Of a stretch of DNA of 64,000 nt, positions 26,471 to 34,818 are shown piece after piece. The notes beneath the pieces were generated by a model. The model searched no databases. It was not told the DNA's origin and saw only the letters and a program-made list of their open reading frames with translations. Origin of the DNA: DTU019 sp050949825 (GTDB lineage Bacteria; Bacillota; Syntrophomonadia; Syntrophomonadales; Syntrophomonadaceae); contig JBMNGL010000003.1 in the NCBI GenBank assembly GCA_050949825.1, forward strand, positions 186,001 to 250,000, in the 5' to 3' direction. The stretch's first letter is position 1; each line of letters opens with the position of its first letter. The translations under genes were made by a program, and so were the position numbers.

Positions 26471-27013
26471 CTATTTTTCATATACCCAGGGCTTCAATAT
26501 GCAAACCGCCGGATAATGACGGTAGCGTTCAGCATAATCCAGCCCATAGCCGACTACAAAATGATCGGAAATGGCGTAACCCAGATAATCAGGAGTAATG
26601 TCACCTTTGCGCCGCGAAGGCTTATCCAGAAAGCAGCACAACTTGACACTTAAAGCGCCCTTTTTTTGAAGCAGGCCTCTGATATATCCCAGGGTTAATC
26701 CGGTGTCAATGATATCCTCTACCACCAGAACATGTTTGCCCTCCACAGATGAATCCAAATCCTTTAAAATGCGCACCTCGCCGGATGACTGACTGGAAGC
26801 ACCGTAACTGGAGACGCTCATAAAATCCAATTGCAGGTTCACCCCTTCAATCTGACGCACCAGATCGGCCATAAATACAAAAGCGCCTTTCAGAATCCCC
26901 AGTACCAATAGATCCTTGCCGGCATAATCGGCCGCAATCTGGCGGCCCATCTCGGTAACCCGCCTGGCAATCTGTTGTTGTCCGTAGAGTACCTCGACCT
27001 CGTTCATATTCAT
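26471..27013 (-). CDS. hpt: Hypoxanthine phosphoribosyltransferase
   Basis: Salvage of hypoxanthine and guanine with PRPP. The PRPP-binding loop VLVVEDIIDTGLTLGYI is near residue 100, the loop GILKGAFVFMADL near 40, and the purine-binding segment ISDHFVVGYGLDYAERYRH near 150. 180 aa, normal. First gene of an hpt-guaA unit behind its own promoter. Confidence 0.96.
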   Translation of the reverse strand: MNMNEVEVLYGQQQIARRVTEMGRQIAADYAGKDLLVLGILKGAFVFMADLVRQIEGVNLQLDFMSVSSYGASSQSSGEVRILKDLDSSVEGKHVLVVEDIIDTGLTLGYIRGLLQKKGALSVKLCCFLDKPSRRKGDITPDYLGYAISDHFVVGYGLDYAERYRHYPAVCILKPWVYEK

Positions 27014-27035
27014 ACCTATCCCCCCCTATGAATGG

Positions 27036-27065
27036 ATTATAGCAATTATCGGGGGAACGGCGCAA
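27036..27065 (-). promoter_or_regulatory. Promoter of hpt-guaA
   Basis: Minus strand: TTGCGC (27065-27060), 18-base spacer, TATAAT (27041-27036), about 22 bases before the hpt start. Confidence 0.65.
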
Positions 27066-27162
27066 TTTAGTTTGCCCGGCAGCACTGGGCCAGCATCCGT
27101 CTTGAGCCAATATTTCACGTCAAAACAGGTGGTCATTACCCCCGGAGCATCCTGTACCAGCA

Positions 27163-27192
27163 TATAAAAAAGGAGGGCTCGGCAGCCCTCCT
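27163..27192 (-). terminator. Intrinsic terminator
   Basis: Minus strand AGGAGGGCT-GCCG-AGCCCTCCT followed by TTTTTTA. Perfect stem, 18 bases past the stop of the membrane-anchored protein gene at 27210. Confidence 0.9.
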
Positions 27193-27209
27193 GTAATTGG
27201 CTGTTATAA

Positions 27210-27953
27210 TCAGCCGCTGACCGGCGGCATGATAACTATTTTTTTATCAAAGTCATCGAAATGGACTGTCAACTTCAAACTAGTCTGTTCGTTTTGCTGG
27301 TTTTTGGCCGTTAATGTGGCTTTTCTAATCAGGTTTTGCCGATAATCAATCCAAAACTGATAGTCAAATTCCTTCCACATGCTTTCCAGCAACTGGCTTT
27401 CCACCGCCGGTTGGCATCTGACTACCAGGCAGTCCGCACCATCAACTTTTTCGAAACCGATTTTCTCCACTTCACCGAGCGCCTTCAATCTGAAGTTTGA
27501 CAGGGGATTTAGCTCCGACACTAGCAACTCCTCAGAATTGTTGGTCTCACTTTCAATTATCAACCACCTTTTAGCCAAGGAATCATAGTTGTAGATGGTG
27601 CGGTCAATGTAGTAGATATCTACAGGTGTGTTTACCATCTCCCCCTTTATGTGCGTGTTTCCATCGGCCTTTTCGCCGTCGACCTTGCTTATCACCTCCT
27701 CTCGCTGCTCCACTGTAAAGCCTGACTCCAGGTGAAACCGATAGCTGGTCAGGCCTGCCATATTATCGCTGGCCATTTGTAATGATTGTTCGGGCACCAG
27801 TCGGTATTTGACATAGTGGTTATGTATGGTTTTTGCGGATAGTATCCCCGCAGTACTGATTAAACCCATTATGGCCAGCAGAATAATCCAGAAGCGCTTG
27901 ATGAATTCCACCCCATTTTCTGTAAGGAGCCTGGTGAAGGCTCTTGCCTGCAC
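27210..27953 (-). CDS. Membrane-anchored extracytoplasmic protein, LolA-fold-like, function unknown
   Basis: An N-terminal membrane anchor (FWIILLAIMGLISTAGIL, about residues 22-40) precedes a soluble outside domain. The repeated strands, such as LTSYRFHLESGFTVE, DIYYIDRTIYNYDSLAKRW and DYQFWIDYRQNLIRKATLTA, suggest a lipoprotein-like beta fold resembling LolA/LprG or related sporulation proteins. There is no lipobox. The GTG at 27953 gives 247 aa, but a second GTG at about 27911 would place the anchor at the very N-terminus; I cannot decide. Single gene, closed by a good terminator. Confidence 0.65.
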   Translation of the reverse strand: MQARAFTRLLTENGVEFIKRFWIILLAIMGLISTAGILSAKTIHNHYVKYRLVPEQSLQMASDNMAGLTSYRFHLESGFTVEQREEVISKVDGEKADGNTHIKGEMVNTPVDIYYIDRTIYNYDSLAKRWLIIESETNNSEELLVSELNPLSNFRLKALGEVEKIGFEKVDGADCLVVRCQPAVESQLLESMWKEFDYQFWIDYRQNLIRKATLTAKNQQNEQTSLKLTVHFDDFDKKIVIMPPVSG

Positions 27954-28090
27954 TTTCGTAGTACTATATTGTATTAGGCTGGCGATGCATATATTACAGC
28001 TATAAACAGTTTTTCCGTCCTTAAACCGGTGTAGCCGCTGCAGACATCCCCTGGCGGCATCTTTAATACTACATACTGGGCAAAAGCCCT

Positions 28091-28118
28091 TTTATGAAAT
28101 GGCGTGATCTGCTATAAT
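28091..28118 (+). promoter_or_regulatory. Probable promoter of glnA
   Basis: TTTATG (28091-28096), 16-base spacer, TATAAT (28113-28118), 37 bases before the GTG start. The -35 box is weak. Confidence 0.45.
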
Positions 28119-28154
28119 TTGCACGTTGATTTATTTGCCAAAGGAGGCCTATTA

Positions 28155-29588
28155 GTGTTTAAGAACTACGAAGAGGTAATGGGTTATTGTCAGGAATATG
28201 GCATTAAGATGATTGATTTCAAGATGATTGACTTGAATGGAAGGTGGCGGCACCTGGGTATCCCCACCTCTCGGTTCACCCCCGACACTCTTAAGGATGG
28301 CATAGGATTTGACGGCTCTAATTATGGTTTTGTACCGGTAGAAAAAAGCGATATGGTTTTCATCCCCGACATCTCCACCGCAGTGTACGATCCTTTCACA
28401 GAAGTTCCCACACTGAGTATGATCGGGGATGTTTTTGTTATAGCAGAACCACACAATTATCGGTTTGATCAGTACCCCCGTTCCATCGCCTTCAAGGCCG
28501 AAGAGTATATGGCATCCACCGGTATTGCGGACGAAATGCGCATCGGACCGGAATTCGAGTTTTTCGTTTTTGATAATGTAAGCTATGAATGTCTGCCCCA
28601 GCGGACGGGCTACACCATTGATGCGGAGCAGGCCATCTGGAATAGTGGCGATCAGGAATATGAAAATCTGGGGTATAAGGTTCCCCTCAAAGGTGGTTAC
28701 CATATCGCCCCGCCGCAGGATATCCTCTATGATTTAAGAGCGCGTATGTGTCTTTTAATGGAGGAGAATAACATCCCGGTAAAATATCATCATCACGAGG
28801 TGGCCGGTGCGGGACAAATCGAAATTGAAGTGGAATTCGGCGGTATGCGCGAAATGGCTGACAAGACCATGCTGGCCAAGTACTTAATCAAGAACCTGGC
28901 CTTCCAGGAAGGCAAAACCGCCACCTTTATGCCCAAACCCCTTTTTGACGATGCCGGCAGTGGTCTGCATGTTCATATTCATTTATTTAAAAAAGGCCGG
29001 CCCATCTTCTTTGATCCGCAAGGCTATTCCTGTTTGAGCCAAGAAGCCCTCTATTTTATCGGCGGCCTGCTCAAACATGCCCCGGCGGTTCTAGCCTTTA
29101 CCAACCCCAGCACCAATTCTTACAAGCGCCTGGTGCCTGGTTTTGAAGCCCCGGTAAGTATATGCTTCGCCACCTCCAACCGCAGTGCGGTTATCCGTAT
29201 CCCTGCTTATGCCAAGGCACCGGAGCAAAAGCGCTTTGAGTTCCGCTCCTCTGATGCCACCTGCAATCCTTATCTGGCCTTTTCAGCTATGCTCATGGCA
29301 GGCATTGATGGCATTAAGAATAAGATTGATCCTGTCAAAGAGGGATTCGGTCCTTATGATATGAACCTCTACAACCTGTCTGCTGAAGAAAAAGCCAAGA
29401 TCCAAGGTTTGCCCAGGAATCTGGATGAGGCTCTGGATGCCTTGGAAAAAGATCAGGACTTCCTGCTTAAAGGCGGTGTCTTCCCCCGGCGTTTAATTGA
29501 CATATGGATTTGCAAGAAGCGCCAGGAAGCGCGCCGGGTCAATGATATGCCGCATCCATTAGAATTTGAGATGTACTACGACCTGTAA
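28155..29588 (+). CDS. glnA: Glutamine synthetase
   Basis: ATP-dependent condensation of glutamate and ammonia. Motifs GFDGSNYGF (catalytic loop), EFEFFVFD, YHHHEVAGAGQIEIE (metal site), GLHVHIHLF, and NRSAVIRIPAY are those of GlnA-type enzymes. The tyrosine adenylylation motif NLY lies in PYDMNLYNLSAEEK. I start at the GTG at 28155 with AAAGGAGG 7 bases ahead, giving 477 aa; an earlier in-frame codon lacks a site. Monocistronic, followed by a long hairpin. Confidence 0.95.
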   Translation: MFKNYEEVMGYCQEYGIKMIDFKMIDLNGRWRHLGIPTSRFTPDTLKDGIGFDGSNYGFVPVEKSDMVFIPDISTAVYDPFTEVPTLSMIGDVFVIAEPHNYRFDQYPRSIAFKAEEYMASTGIADEMRIGPEFEFFVFDNVSYECLPQRTGYTIDAEQAIWNSGDQEYENLGYKVPLKGGYHIAPPQDILYDLRARMCLLMEENNIPVKYHHHEVAGAGQIEIEVEFGGMREMADKTMLAKYLIKNLAFQEGKTATFMPKPLFDDAGSGLHVHIHLFKKGRPIFFDPQGYSCLSQEALYFIGGLLKHAPAVLAFTNPSTNSYKRLVPGFEAPVSICFATSNRSAVIRIPAYAKAPEQKRFEFRSSDATCNPYLAFSAMLMAGIDGIKNKIDPVKEGFGPYDMNLYNLSAEEKAKIQGLPRNLDEALDALEKDQDFLLKGGVFPRRLIDIWICKKRQEARRVNDMPHPLEFEMYYDL

Positions 29589-29605
29589 AACAGCATTATA
29601 CCAGT

Positions 29606-29664
29606 GGTGCGAGGCACCTGGTTACAGTTATTTGGAAAATAACTGTAACCAGGTGCCTCGCACC
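29606..29664. repeat. Very long perfect palindrome after glnA
   Basis: GGTGCGAGGCACCTGGTTAC followed by AGTTATTT is mirrored without mismatch by AAATAACT and GTAACCAGGTGCCTCGCACC around a 3-base centre, giving arms of 28 bases. A further GTAACTGGCACC fragment follows. It may end glnA transcripts, but has no T-run; it looks like a mobile palindromic repeat. Confidence 0.75.
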
Positions 29665-29767
29665 ATAAATGTAACTGGCACCAACGTGGCTTCCCCTTTA
29701 TAAAGGTTTGCTAGTTTCTGTGCAGTGGGAATATAATTAAGCAAATGTTTGAAAGGGGATTTTATAT

Positions 29768-30277
29768 ATGTCGATACGCTCCGAATATCTTGCCAATGTA
29801 ACGGAGATGCTGCAGCAATTACCCCTGGGCGCCTTTCTAACCGTTAAATCAGGAGAGAATATAAATACCATGACCATAGGATGGGGTTCTATAGGCTTCA
29901 TATGGAATAAGCCGGTAATGATGGTTATGGTCAGGTATTCGCGCTATACCCATGAACTGATTAAGGAGGTCCCTGATTTTTCGGTAAGTGTACCCTTAGA
30001 CGGTCATCAGAAGAAGGCTCTGGCTGGCGCAGGAACTAAATCTGGTCGTGATATTGACAAATTTAGCGTCTACGATTTAATTGCTAAGCCGGCCAAAAGT
30101 ATCGAAAGTCCGGTAATTGACAACTGCGGCCTTATCTATGAATGCCGCATCCTTTACAAACACGCCATGGAGCCCGGATTGCTGGATCCAACTCTGGATA
30201 GCAAGTTTTACCAAGATCATGACTACCATGTCCTCTACTATGGCGAGATTGTAAACACCTACAACAACCGGGTCTAA
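29768..30277 (+). CDS. Flavin reductase-like (FMN-binding split-barrel) protein
   Basis: The sequence QLPLGAFLTVKSGENINTMTIGWGSIGFIWNKPVMMVMVR is typical of the flavin reductase-like domain: the N-T-M-T-I-G-W loop binds FMN. Later, RYTHELIKEVPDFSVSVPLDG matches the family. 169 aa. In anaerobes these proteins act as flavoredoxins or as FMN reductases, but no partner enzyme is adjacent, so the electron acceptor is unknown. ATG at 29768 behind AAAGGGG. Confidence 0.85.
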   Translation: MSIRSEYLANVTEMLQQLPLGAFLTVKSGENINTMTIGWGSIGFIWNKPVMMVMVRYSRYTHELIKEVPDFSVSVPLDGHQKKALAGAGTKSGRDIDKFSVYDLIAKPAKSIESPVIDNCGLIYECRILYKHAMEPGLLDPTLDSKFYQDHDYHVLYYGEIVNTYNNRV

Positions 30278-30297
30278 ATCATAGCAGCCCTGCCATA

Positions 30298-31191
30298 TCA
30301 CCAGGAATTAACCCCGGGTGGGGCCGGACGGTAGACATCATACTGCTGCCCGGCGAATAATCCCTTCAAAAGATCACTGGAGATATTACGATCAACCTCC
30401 CAATAACTGGCCCCGGTAAAGGGCGCAAAATAGTGATAGCCGGGCAAGGTCTGCAACAAGATTTCCCCATCCTGCATCTGCAGGGCCTGGCCTGCCAGGA
30501 AGATCATATCCCTGAGGCTTATATTGGTTTGCACGTGTCTTCTGAACTTGGGTATCAGTTCCGGCAGCAAGTGAATATTTTCTACCTGCAACATCTGTTT
30601 GGATAAAGCACTTAACAAGCGTTGCTGTCGTTGCACCCTGCCTATATCCATATCCGGATTGGCGCGGAAGCGTGCATAGGCCAGGGCCTCTTTGCCATTT
30701 AGACGCTGATAACCTTTCTCCAAATACACCCCGGCGGCATAACTGTAGAGGCGGATATCCACATCCAGATATACACCACCCAAAAGATCGATGATCTCCT
30801 CAAAACCTTTAAAGTCAGTTGCGATATAATGCTCGACCTTGGTATTCAGAAGCTGGCCTACTTCGGTACACATCGCCTGTGGGCCCTTAAGCTGGTTGAC
30901 CATGTTGATCTTGGTGTTACGGCCTTGATAATTGATGCGGGTGTCGCGAGGAATTGAGACCAGGGCAGCTTTGTTCAACTCTGCATTGATACTGAGCAGC
31001 ATCAGGGTGTCGCCCCGGCTCTGCACCTCTCCAGGACGCGCATCAGTGCCGATAAGAAGGATGTTGGCCAGTTCTCCTTGTGAGATGCGATCTTGCAGGG
31101 TAACGGGAAAAAGCATATTAAATTCTGCACTGACCAGGGTTAAGCTTATGATCAGGGTTAAGATTAAGCTGGGATTTTTTAAGGCTTTCAT
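30298..31191 (-). CDS. LytR-CpsA-Psr (LCP) family protein
   Basis: A membrane-anchored extracytoplasmic enzyme of the family that attaches teichoic acids or capsule sugars to peptidoglycan. One N-terminal anchor (about residues 8-28), then the LCP domain: NILLIGTDARPGE, RGDTLMLLSINAE, VSIPRDTRINYQG, and GRVQRQQRLLSAL. The conserved Asp and Arg for pyrophosphate lipid binding are kept. A related but longer LCP gene lies 1.1 kb upstream (32269-33570) in the same direction. Confidence 0.9.
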   Translation of the reverse strand: MKALKNPSLILTLIISLTLVSAEFNMLFPVTLQDRISQGELANILLIGTDARPGEVQSRGDTLMLLSINAELNKAALVSIPRDTRINYQGRNTKINMVNQLKGPQAMCTEVGQLLNTKVEHYIATDFKGFEEIIDLLGGVYLDVDIRLYSYAAGVYLEKGYQRLNGKEALAYARFRANPDMDIGRVQRQQRLLSALSKQMLQVENIHLLPELIPKFRRHVQTNISLRDMIFLAGQALQMQDGEILLQTLPGYHYFAPFTGASYWEVDRNISSDLLKGLFAGQQYDVYRPAPPGVNSW

Positions 31192-31293
31192 GGCATGCTC
31201 CTAGTATCAATGCTATAAGCATTAATATGCATGCCTTCGGGGGGTAAGAACCATGACGGCCCAACCTGAAGTGTCTTACCCCGGCCAGTTTTT

Positions 31294-31632
31294 TCAGATC
31301 TTGATCAAGTCTTTGTGCAGGAATACGTTGCCGACCAGGTTTTCATTGCCGGCTCGTCCAGCGATCCAGAAATAAACCATGGAACTGTTGGTTTGGACTT
31401 GAACCTCATAGTAATTGAAATTGGTGATAAACTCGATGTCGTTTTTTGATTTGGGAGCGATGGTGAAGGTCTCATCCAATAATAAGGTTTTGGGTATTGG
31501 ATTCAGATCATAAATGATCACCCGCGCCTGGTGTTCTCTCTGGCCGTTATTCAAGGCCAGGATGCGAACGTTATTGCTGTTTTCACTGACGCTGATAGGC
31601 CCGGTAGTGTAGCGGTAATCGAAATTTGCCAT
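31294..31632 (-). CDS. Conserved-looking beta-rich protein of unknown function
   Basis: 112 residues from the ATG at 31632, which has AAGGAGG. The sequence is dominated by beta-forming stretches (YTTGPISVSENSNNVRILALNN, HQARVIIYDLNP, NDIEFITNFNYYEVQVQTNSSMVYFWIAGRAGNENLVGNVFLHKDL) with no signal peptide, membrane segment or cysteine. This pattern resembles small clostridial proteins linked to the spore coat or surface, but I have no firm match. It lies between the LCP and MOSC genes. Confidence 0.6.
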   Translation of the reverse strand: MANFDYRYTTGPISVSENSNNVRILALNNGQREHQARVIIYDLNPIPKTLLLDETFTIAPKSKNDIEFITNFNYYEVQVQTNSSMVYFWIAGRAGNENLVGNVFLHKDLIKI

Positions 31633-31720
31633 GCTCTTGCCTCCTTGTTTTGTCTCTACTTCTATTTGTATGCACAAGGAAGCAATGTGGTTAGTATTTC
31701 ATATGTTATTTTATCCTGCT

Positions 31721-32158
31721 CTATAATATGACTACAGGATCGCCTTTTTTGATGGTGCCGCCCTGTACTACCCGGCAAAACAATCCTTCATGAGGCAAAA
31801 GGCTGACTCCCAGGGTGCGGGTTACAACACTGGGATGATCCTCCTTGCCGATTTGCGATACCTGCAAAATCACATCAGGGCCAATCTTAAGCTGACTGCC
31901 CACTATTATAGGGGCAAAGTCCAACCCCTCAATGAGAAGGTTTTCCGCATATCCCCCCGGTTCTACCTCGAGGTTCTTTTCCCGGTTCATTTTAAGCACA
32001 CTGGCGCGGTTCAAGCAGGTAACCTGCCGGTCCCAATCCCCAGCATGCCCGTCATTCTCGATACCAAAGCCGGTAATCACTTGGGCGGTTGGTACTTCTC
32101 TTTTGAGCTGCCCGCGCTCATCGCTAATGCAGATAGAAAATAATCTGCCTGTTAACAT
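31721..32158 (-). CDS. MOSC-domain protein
   Basis: The protein has the MOSC pattern: GRLFSICISDERGQLKREVP at the start, GIENDGHAGDWDRQVTCLNRASV (with the Gly-Asp-His segment and conserved Cys), then FAENLLIEGLDF-like YAENLLIEGLDF and a C-terminal LFCRVVQGGTIKKGDPVVI. MOSC proteins bind molybdenum-cofactor sulfur; a stand-alone short form like this is often near MoCo genes, but none is here. ATG at 32158 with AAGGAGG; 145 aa. Confidence 0.85.
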   Translation of the reverse strand: MLTGRLFSICISDERGQLKREVPTAQVITGFGIENDGHAGDWDRQVTCLNRASVLKMNREKNLEVEPGGYAENLLIEGLDFAPIIVGSQLKIGPDVILQVSQIGKEDHPSVVTRTLGVSLLPHEGLFCRVVQGGTIKKGDPVVIL

Positions 32159-32268
32159 GTTAAGCCTCCTTATATGTTTTATCCGTACTACGGGACAAAT
32201 ACCTGATGCACCGGGACGACCGGAAATACTACCCCAATATAACGCCAAATGAGCAGAAACAATGCTAA

Positions 32269-33570
32269 TTACAATGTAACCGGCACTGACGGTGTGTCCG
32301 GTGTAGTAGTTGCGGCCGTGCCCCCGCCGCCGGGTTTGCTGGAATCGCCCGTATTCCGTGGCGGACTGACTTCGCCTGGCTTGGTCGCGGGATCTGAATT
32401 TTCTGGCGTTTCCTTGCCGGGGTTAGTGTCATCTGAGTTTTCCAGCCTGGTTTCTTCGTCCTGGTCATTATTATTATCTTCAGCGCCGCCCATGGGTTTG
32501 TCTTGACCCGCCTCGTCTTTGTCATCCTCGTCTTTATCAGCAGGTTTATCAATTTCAGGCTGTCCGGCCTGTTCTAATTCTTCCACCGCCTCCGGGGTTT
32601 TAACCACTGGGGCTTCCCCTTCTGCAGGCTTAACTGCGGGCAACTGAGCCACCCAATTGGGTGGATCTTGAATTACCTTGAAGGTCTCCCCGTTAAAAAG
32701 GGCGGCGATAAGACGCGGGGTTACTTTTTCATCAGCCTGCCAGTAGCTGGCTCCCGAAGAAGCTTCAGTAAAGGAGTACCCCGGCAAGGTCTGTGTAACC
32801 ACATTGCCGCTGCTGAATTTCTGCGCCAGGTTGGCCAATGTGGTTACCTCCTTAGCAGGCAGATTGGTCTTGACCTGGGCTATAAGCTGCGGCACCAGTT
32901 CTGGTAGTTTGAAAATATTCTTGGTGGTGAACATCTCCGCAATTACCGCCTTGATAAACTTTTGCTGACGGGCGGTTCTGCCAATATCTGCGGTGGGGCC
33001 GCCCCGGTAACGCACATAACGCAGGGCATCAGCACCATTTAATAGCTGTGTCCCTTTAGACAGGTTGATGTTTAAGGTCGGGTCGGGGTCAAAATGCCGC
33101 ATGTTGGTTTCCACATCAATATGCACCCCGCCCAGGGTATCCACTATCTTAGCAAAGCCCTGGAAATTAGTTAGCACATAATAATCGACCCTGGTGTTGA
33201 GTAATTTACCCACCGCCTGGCAAGCCGCTTCAGGCCCCTTTAAGGCATTGACACTATTGATCTTGTCATAGCGGCCTTTGCCCACTTCAATGCGGGTGTC
33301 ACGAGGAATCCATACCAAAACTGCTTTATTGCTGCGTTTATCAATACTGGCCAGAATCATGGTGTCGCTGCGGGCATTGGTTTCCTTGCCGCGGGCATCA
33401 ATCCCCATGAAGAGAATGTTGACCTGAGCATCTCCCATCCAGGCCAGTCCGGGGGTGTTGCTTAAACCTCCAAAACGGCCACCCAGCAATGAACCGATGC
33501 CAAAAAAGGCCAGGTAGATCACAATTAAAACCAGCACAAAACCAATTTTATTCTTATTAGTCTTCACCAT
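32269..33570 (-). CDS. LytR-CpsA-Psr (LCP) family protein with long acidic-Pro C-terminal tail
   Basis: The N-terminus has one membrane anchor (GFVLVLIVIYLAFFGIGSLL), then an LCP domain: NILFMGIDARGKETN, RSDTMILASIDKRSN, VWIPRDTRIEVGKG, RYRGGPTADIGRTARQQKFI. From about residue 310 the protein becomes a low-complexity tail rich in Asp, Glu, Lys, Pro and Ser ending in PGGGGTAATTTPDTPSVPVTL, probably cell-wall spanning. The ATG at 33570 is preferred; a TTG 33 bases upstream is possible. Paralogue of the LCP gene at 30298. Confidence 0.88.
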   Translation of the reverse strand: MVKTNKNKIGFVLVLIVIYLAFFGIGSLLGGRFGGLSNTPGLAWMGDAQVNILFMGIDARGKETNARSDTMILASIDKRSNKAVLVWIPRDTRIEVGKGRYDKINSVNALKGPEAACQAVGKLLNTRVDYYVLTNFQGFAKIVDTLGGVHIDVETNMRHFDPDPTLNINLSKGTQLLNGADALRYVRYRGGPTADIGRTARQQKFIKAVIAEMFTTKNIFKLPELVPQLIAQVKTNLPAKEVTTLANLAQKFSSGNVVTQTLPGYSFTEASSGASYWQADEKVTPRLIAALFNGETFKVIQDPPNWVAQLPAVKPAEGEAPVVKTPEAVEELEQAGQPEIDKPADKDEDDKDEAGQDKPMGGAEDNNNDQDEETRLENSDDTNPGKETPENSDPATKPGEVSPPRNTGDSSKPGGGGTAATTTPDTPSVPVTL

Positions 33571-33667
33571 AATGCCCCGTTTCCAGTCCAGTTTATTAAT
33601 CAAACCCAGTTTATGTTATCAACTTTAAATGCCTATGTCTATTAAGAATTTGCCCACCGGGCAGAAC

Positions 33668-34801
33668 TCATAAGCCTTTGCTTACATCCCCTGCTAACGG
33701 CCGGACCGGACGATGAGCAGCATCTTGCGGCCACAAAAGCTGATCCAAAAACAACAATAAATCTGCAATGCCCTGTCCGGTCAGGGCCGATATCCGCGGC
33801 ACCACCCCATTGACCGACTCCAACTGCGGCGCCTTATCAATCTTATTAAATACCATATAGACCTGCTCCCGGTCAGCGCCCAGCTCCTCCAGCACCTGAT
33901 TGACCACCTCGACCTTTTCAAAATAGGCCTCATCCGCTGCATCGATAATATGCAAAATAACATCAGCCCCGACCGCTTCCTCCAGAGTGGAACGGAAAGC
34001 CGCAATCAGGTGGTGGGGCAGATCCTGTATAAACCCTACCGTATCACTGATTAAGACCTCATGCCCGGCGGCCAGTTTTATTTTACGGATGGTGGTATCC
34101 AGGGTGTGAAACAAGCGCTCATCGGCCTCGGCTTGATCCTGGCCGCTGCTATGCGCCTTTTGACACAACATATTAAATAAACTTGATTTGCCCGCATTGG
34201 TATAGCCGACCAGTGATACTGTTTTTAACCCCTGCCGCAGCCGCTGCTTGCGGTGTAAATCGCGGGTTTTTTTCACCTTTGCCAATTGCCGCTGCAAATC
34301 ATTGATGCGCCGCCGGATATGCCTGCGGTCCAATTCCAATTGCTGTTCACCCAGCCCGCGGGTGCCGATGCCGGCGCCGGTGCGGCTTAAAACCTGCCCT
34401 TTGCCAATCAGCCGTGGCAATCGGTATTGCAGTGTGGCCAGCTCTACCTGCAACTTGCCCTCCAGGGAATGGGCCCGGCTGGAGAAAATATCCAGAATGA
34501 GCATGGTTCTATCGATCACCTGCACCGGGATCAGTTCATCAAGATGGCGCAGCTGCCCCGGAGACAATTCCCGGTCAAACACCAGCAGGTCTGGTTCCAG
34601 TTCTTCCACCAGATGCAACAGTTCCTGGAGCTTGCCCTTGCCAAAAAAGGTTCTGCTGTCCGGTCTTTCCCGGGTCTGCACCAGGGTTGCCACTGCCCGG
34701 CCCCCGGCAGCCTCAACCAAAGCCTTTAACTCCTTCATATAGCCTGCAAGGTTATAACCGTCTTTGCGGCTGCGCAGTCCGGCCAGTATGACCCTTTGCA
34801 C
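33668..34801 (-). CDS. hflX: Ribosome-associated GTPase HflX
   Basis: HflX binds the 50S subunit and rescues stalled or stress-damaged ribosomes. The N-terminal domain has TFFGKGKLQEL and the glycine-rich linker GAGIGTRGLGEQQLELDRR. The G domain has G1 GYTNAGKSSLF, G3 DTVGFIQDLPH, and G4 NKID. 377 aa; the C-terminal domain is short. It starts 18 bases after the ABC-F stop, in the same direction, suggesting one translation-stress unit. Confidence 0.94.
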   Translation of the reverse strand: MQRVILAGLRSRKDGYNLAGYMKELKALVEAAGGRAVATLVQTRERPDSRTFFGKGKLQELLHLVEELEPDLLVFDRELSPGQLRHLDELIPVQVIDRTMLILDIFSSRAHSLEGKLQVELATLQYRLPRLIGKGQVLSRTGAGIGTRGLGEQQLELDRRHIRRRINDLQRQLAKVKKTRDLHRKQRLRQGLKTVSLVGYTNAGKSSLFNMLCQKAHSSGQDQAEADERLFHTLDTTIRKIKLAAGHEVLISDTVGFIQDLPHHLIAAFRSTLEEAVGADVILHIIDAADEAYFEKVEVVNQVLEELGADREQVYMVFNKIDKAPQLESVNGVVPRISALTGQGIADLLLFLDQLLWPQDAAHRPVRPLAGDVSKGL

Positions 34802-34818
34802 CTGTGAATTAACCTTAT

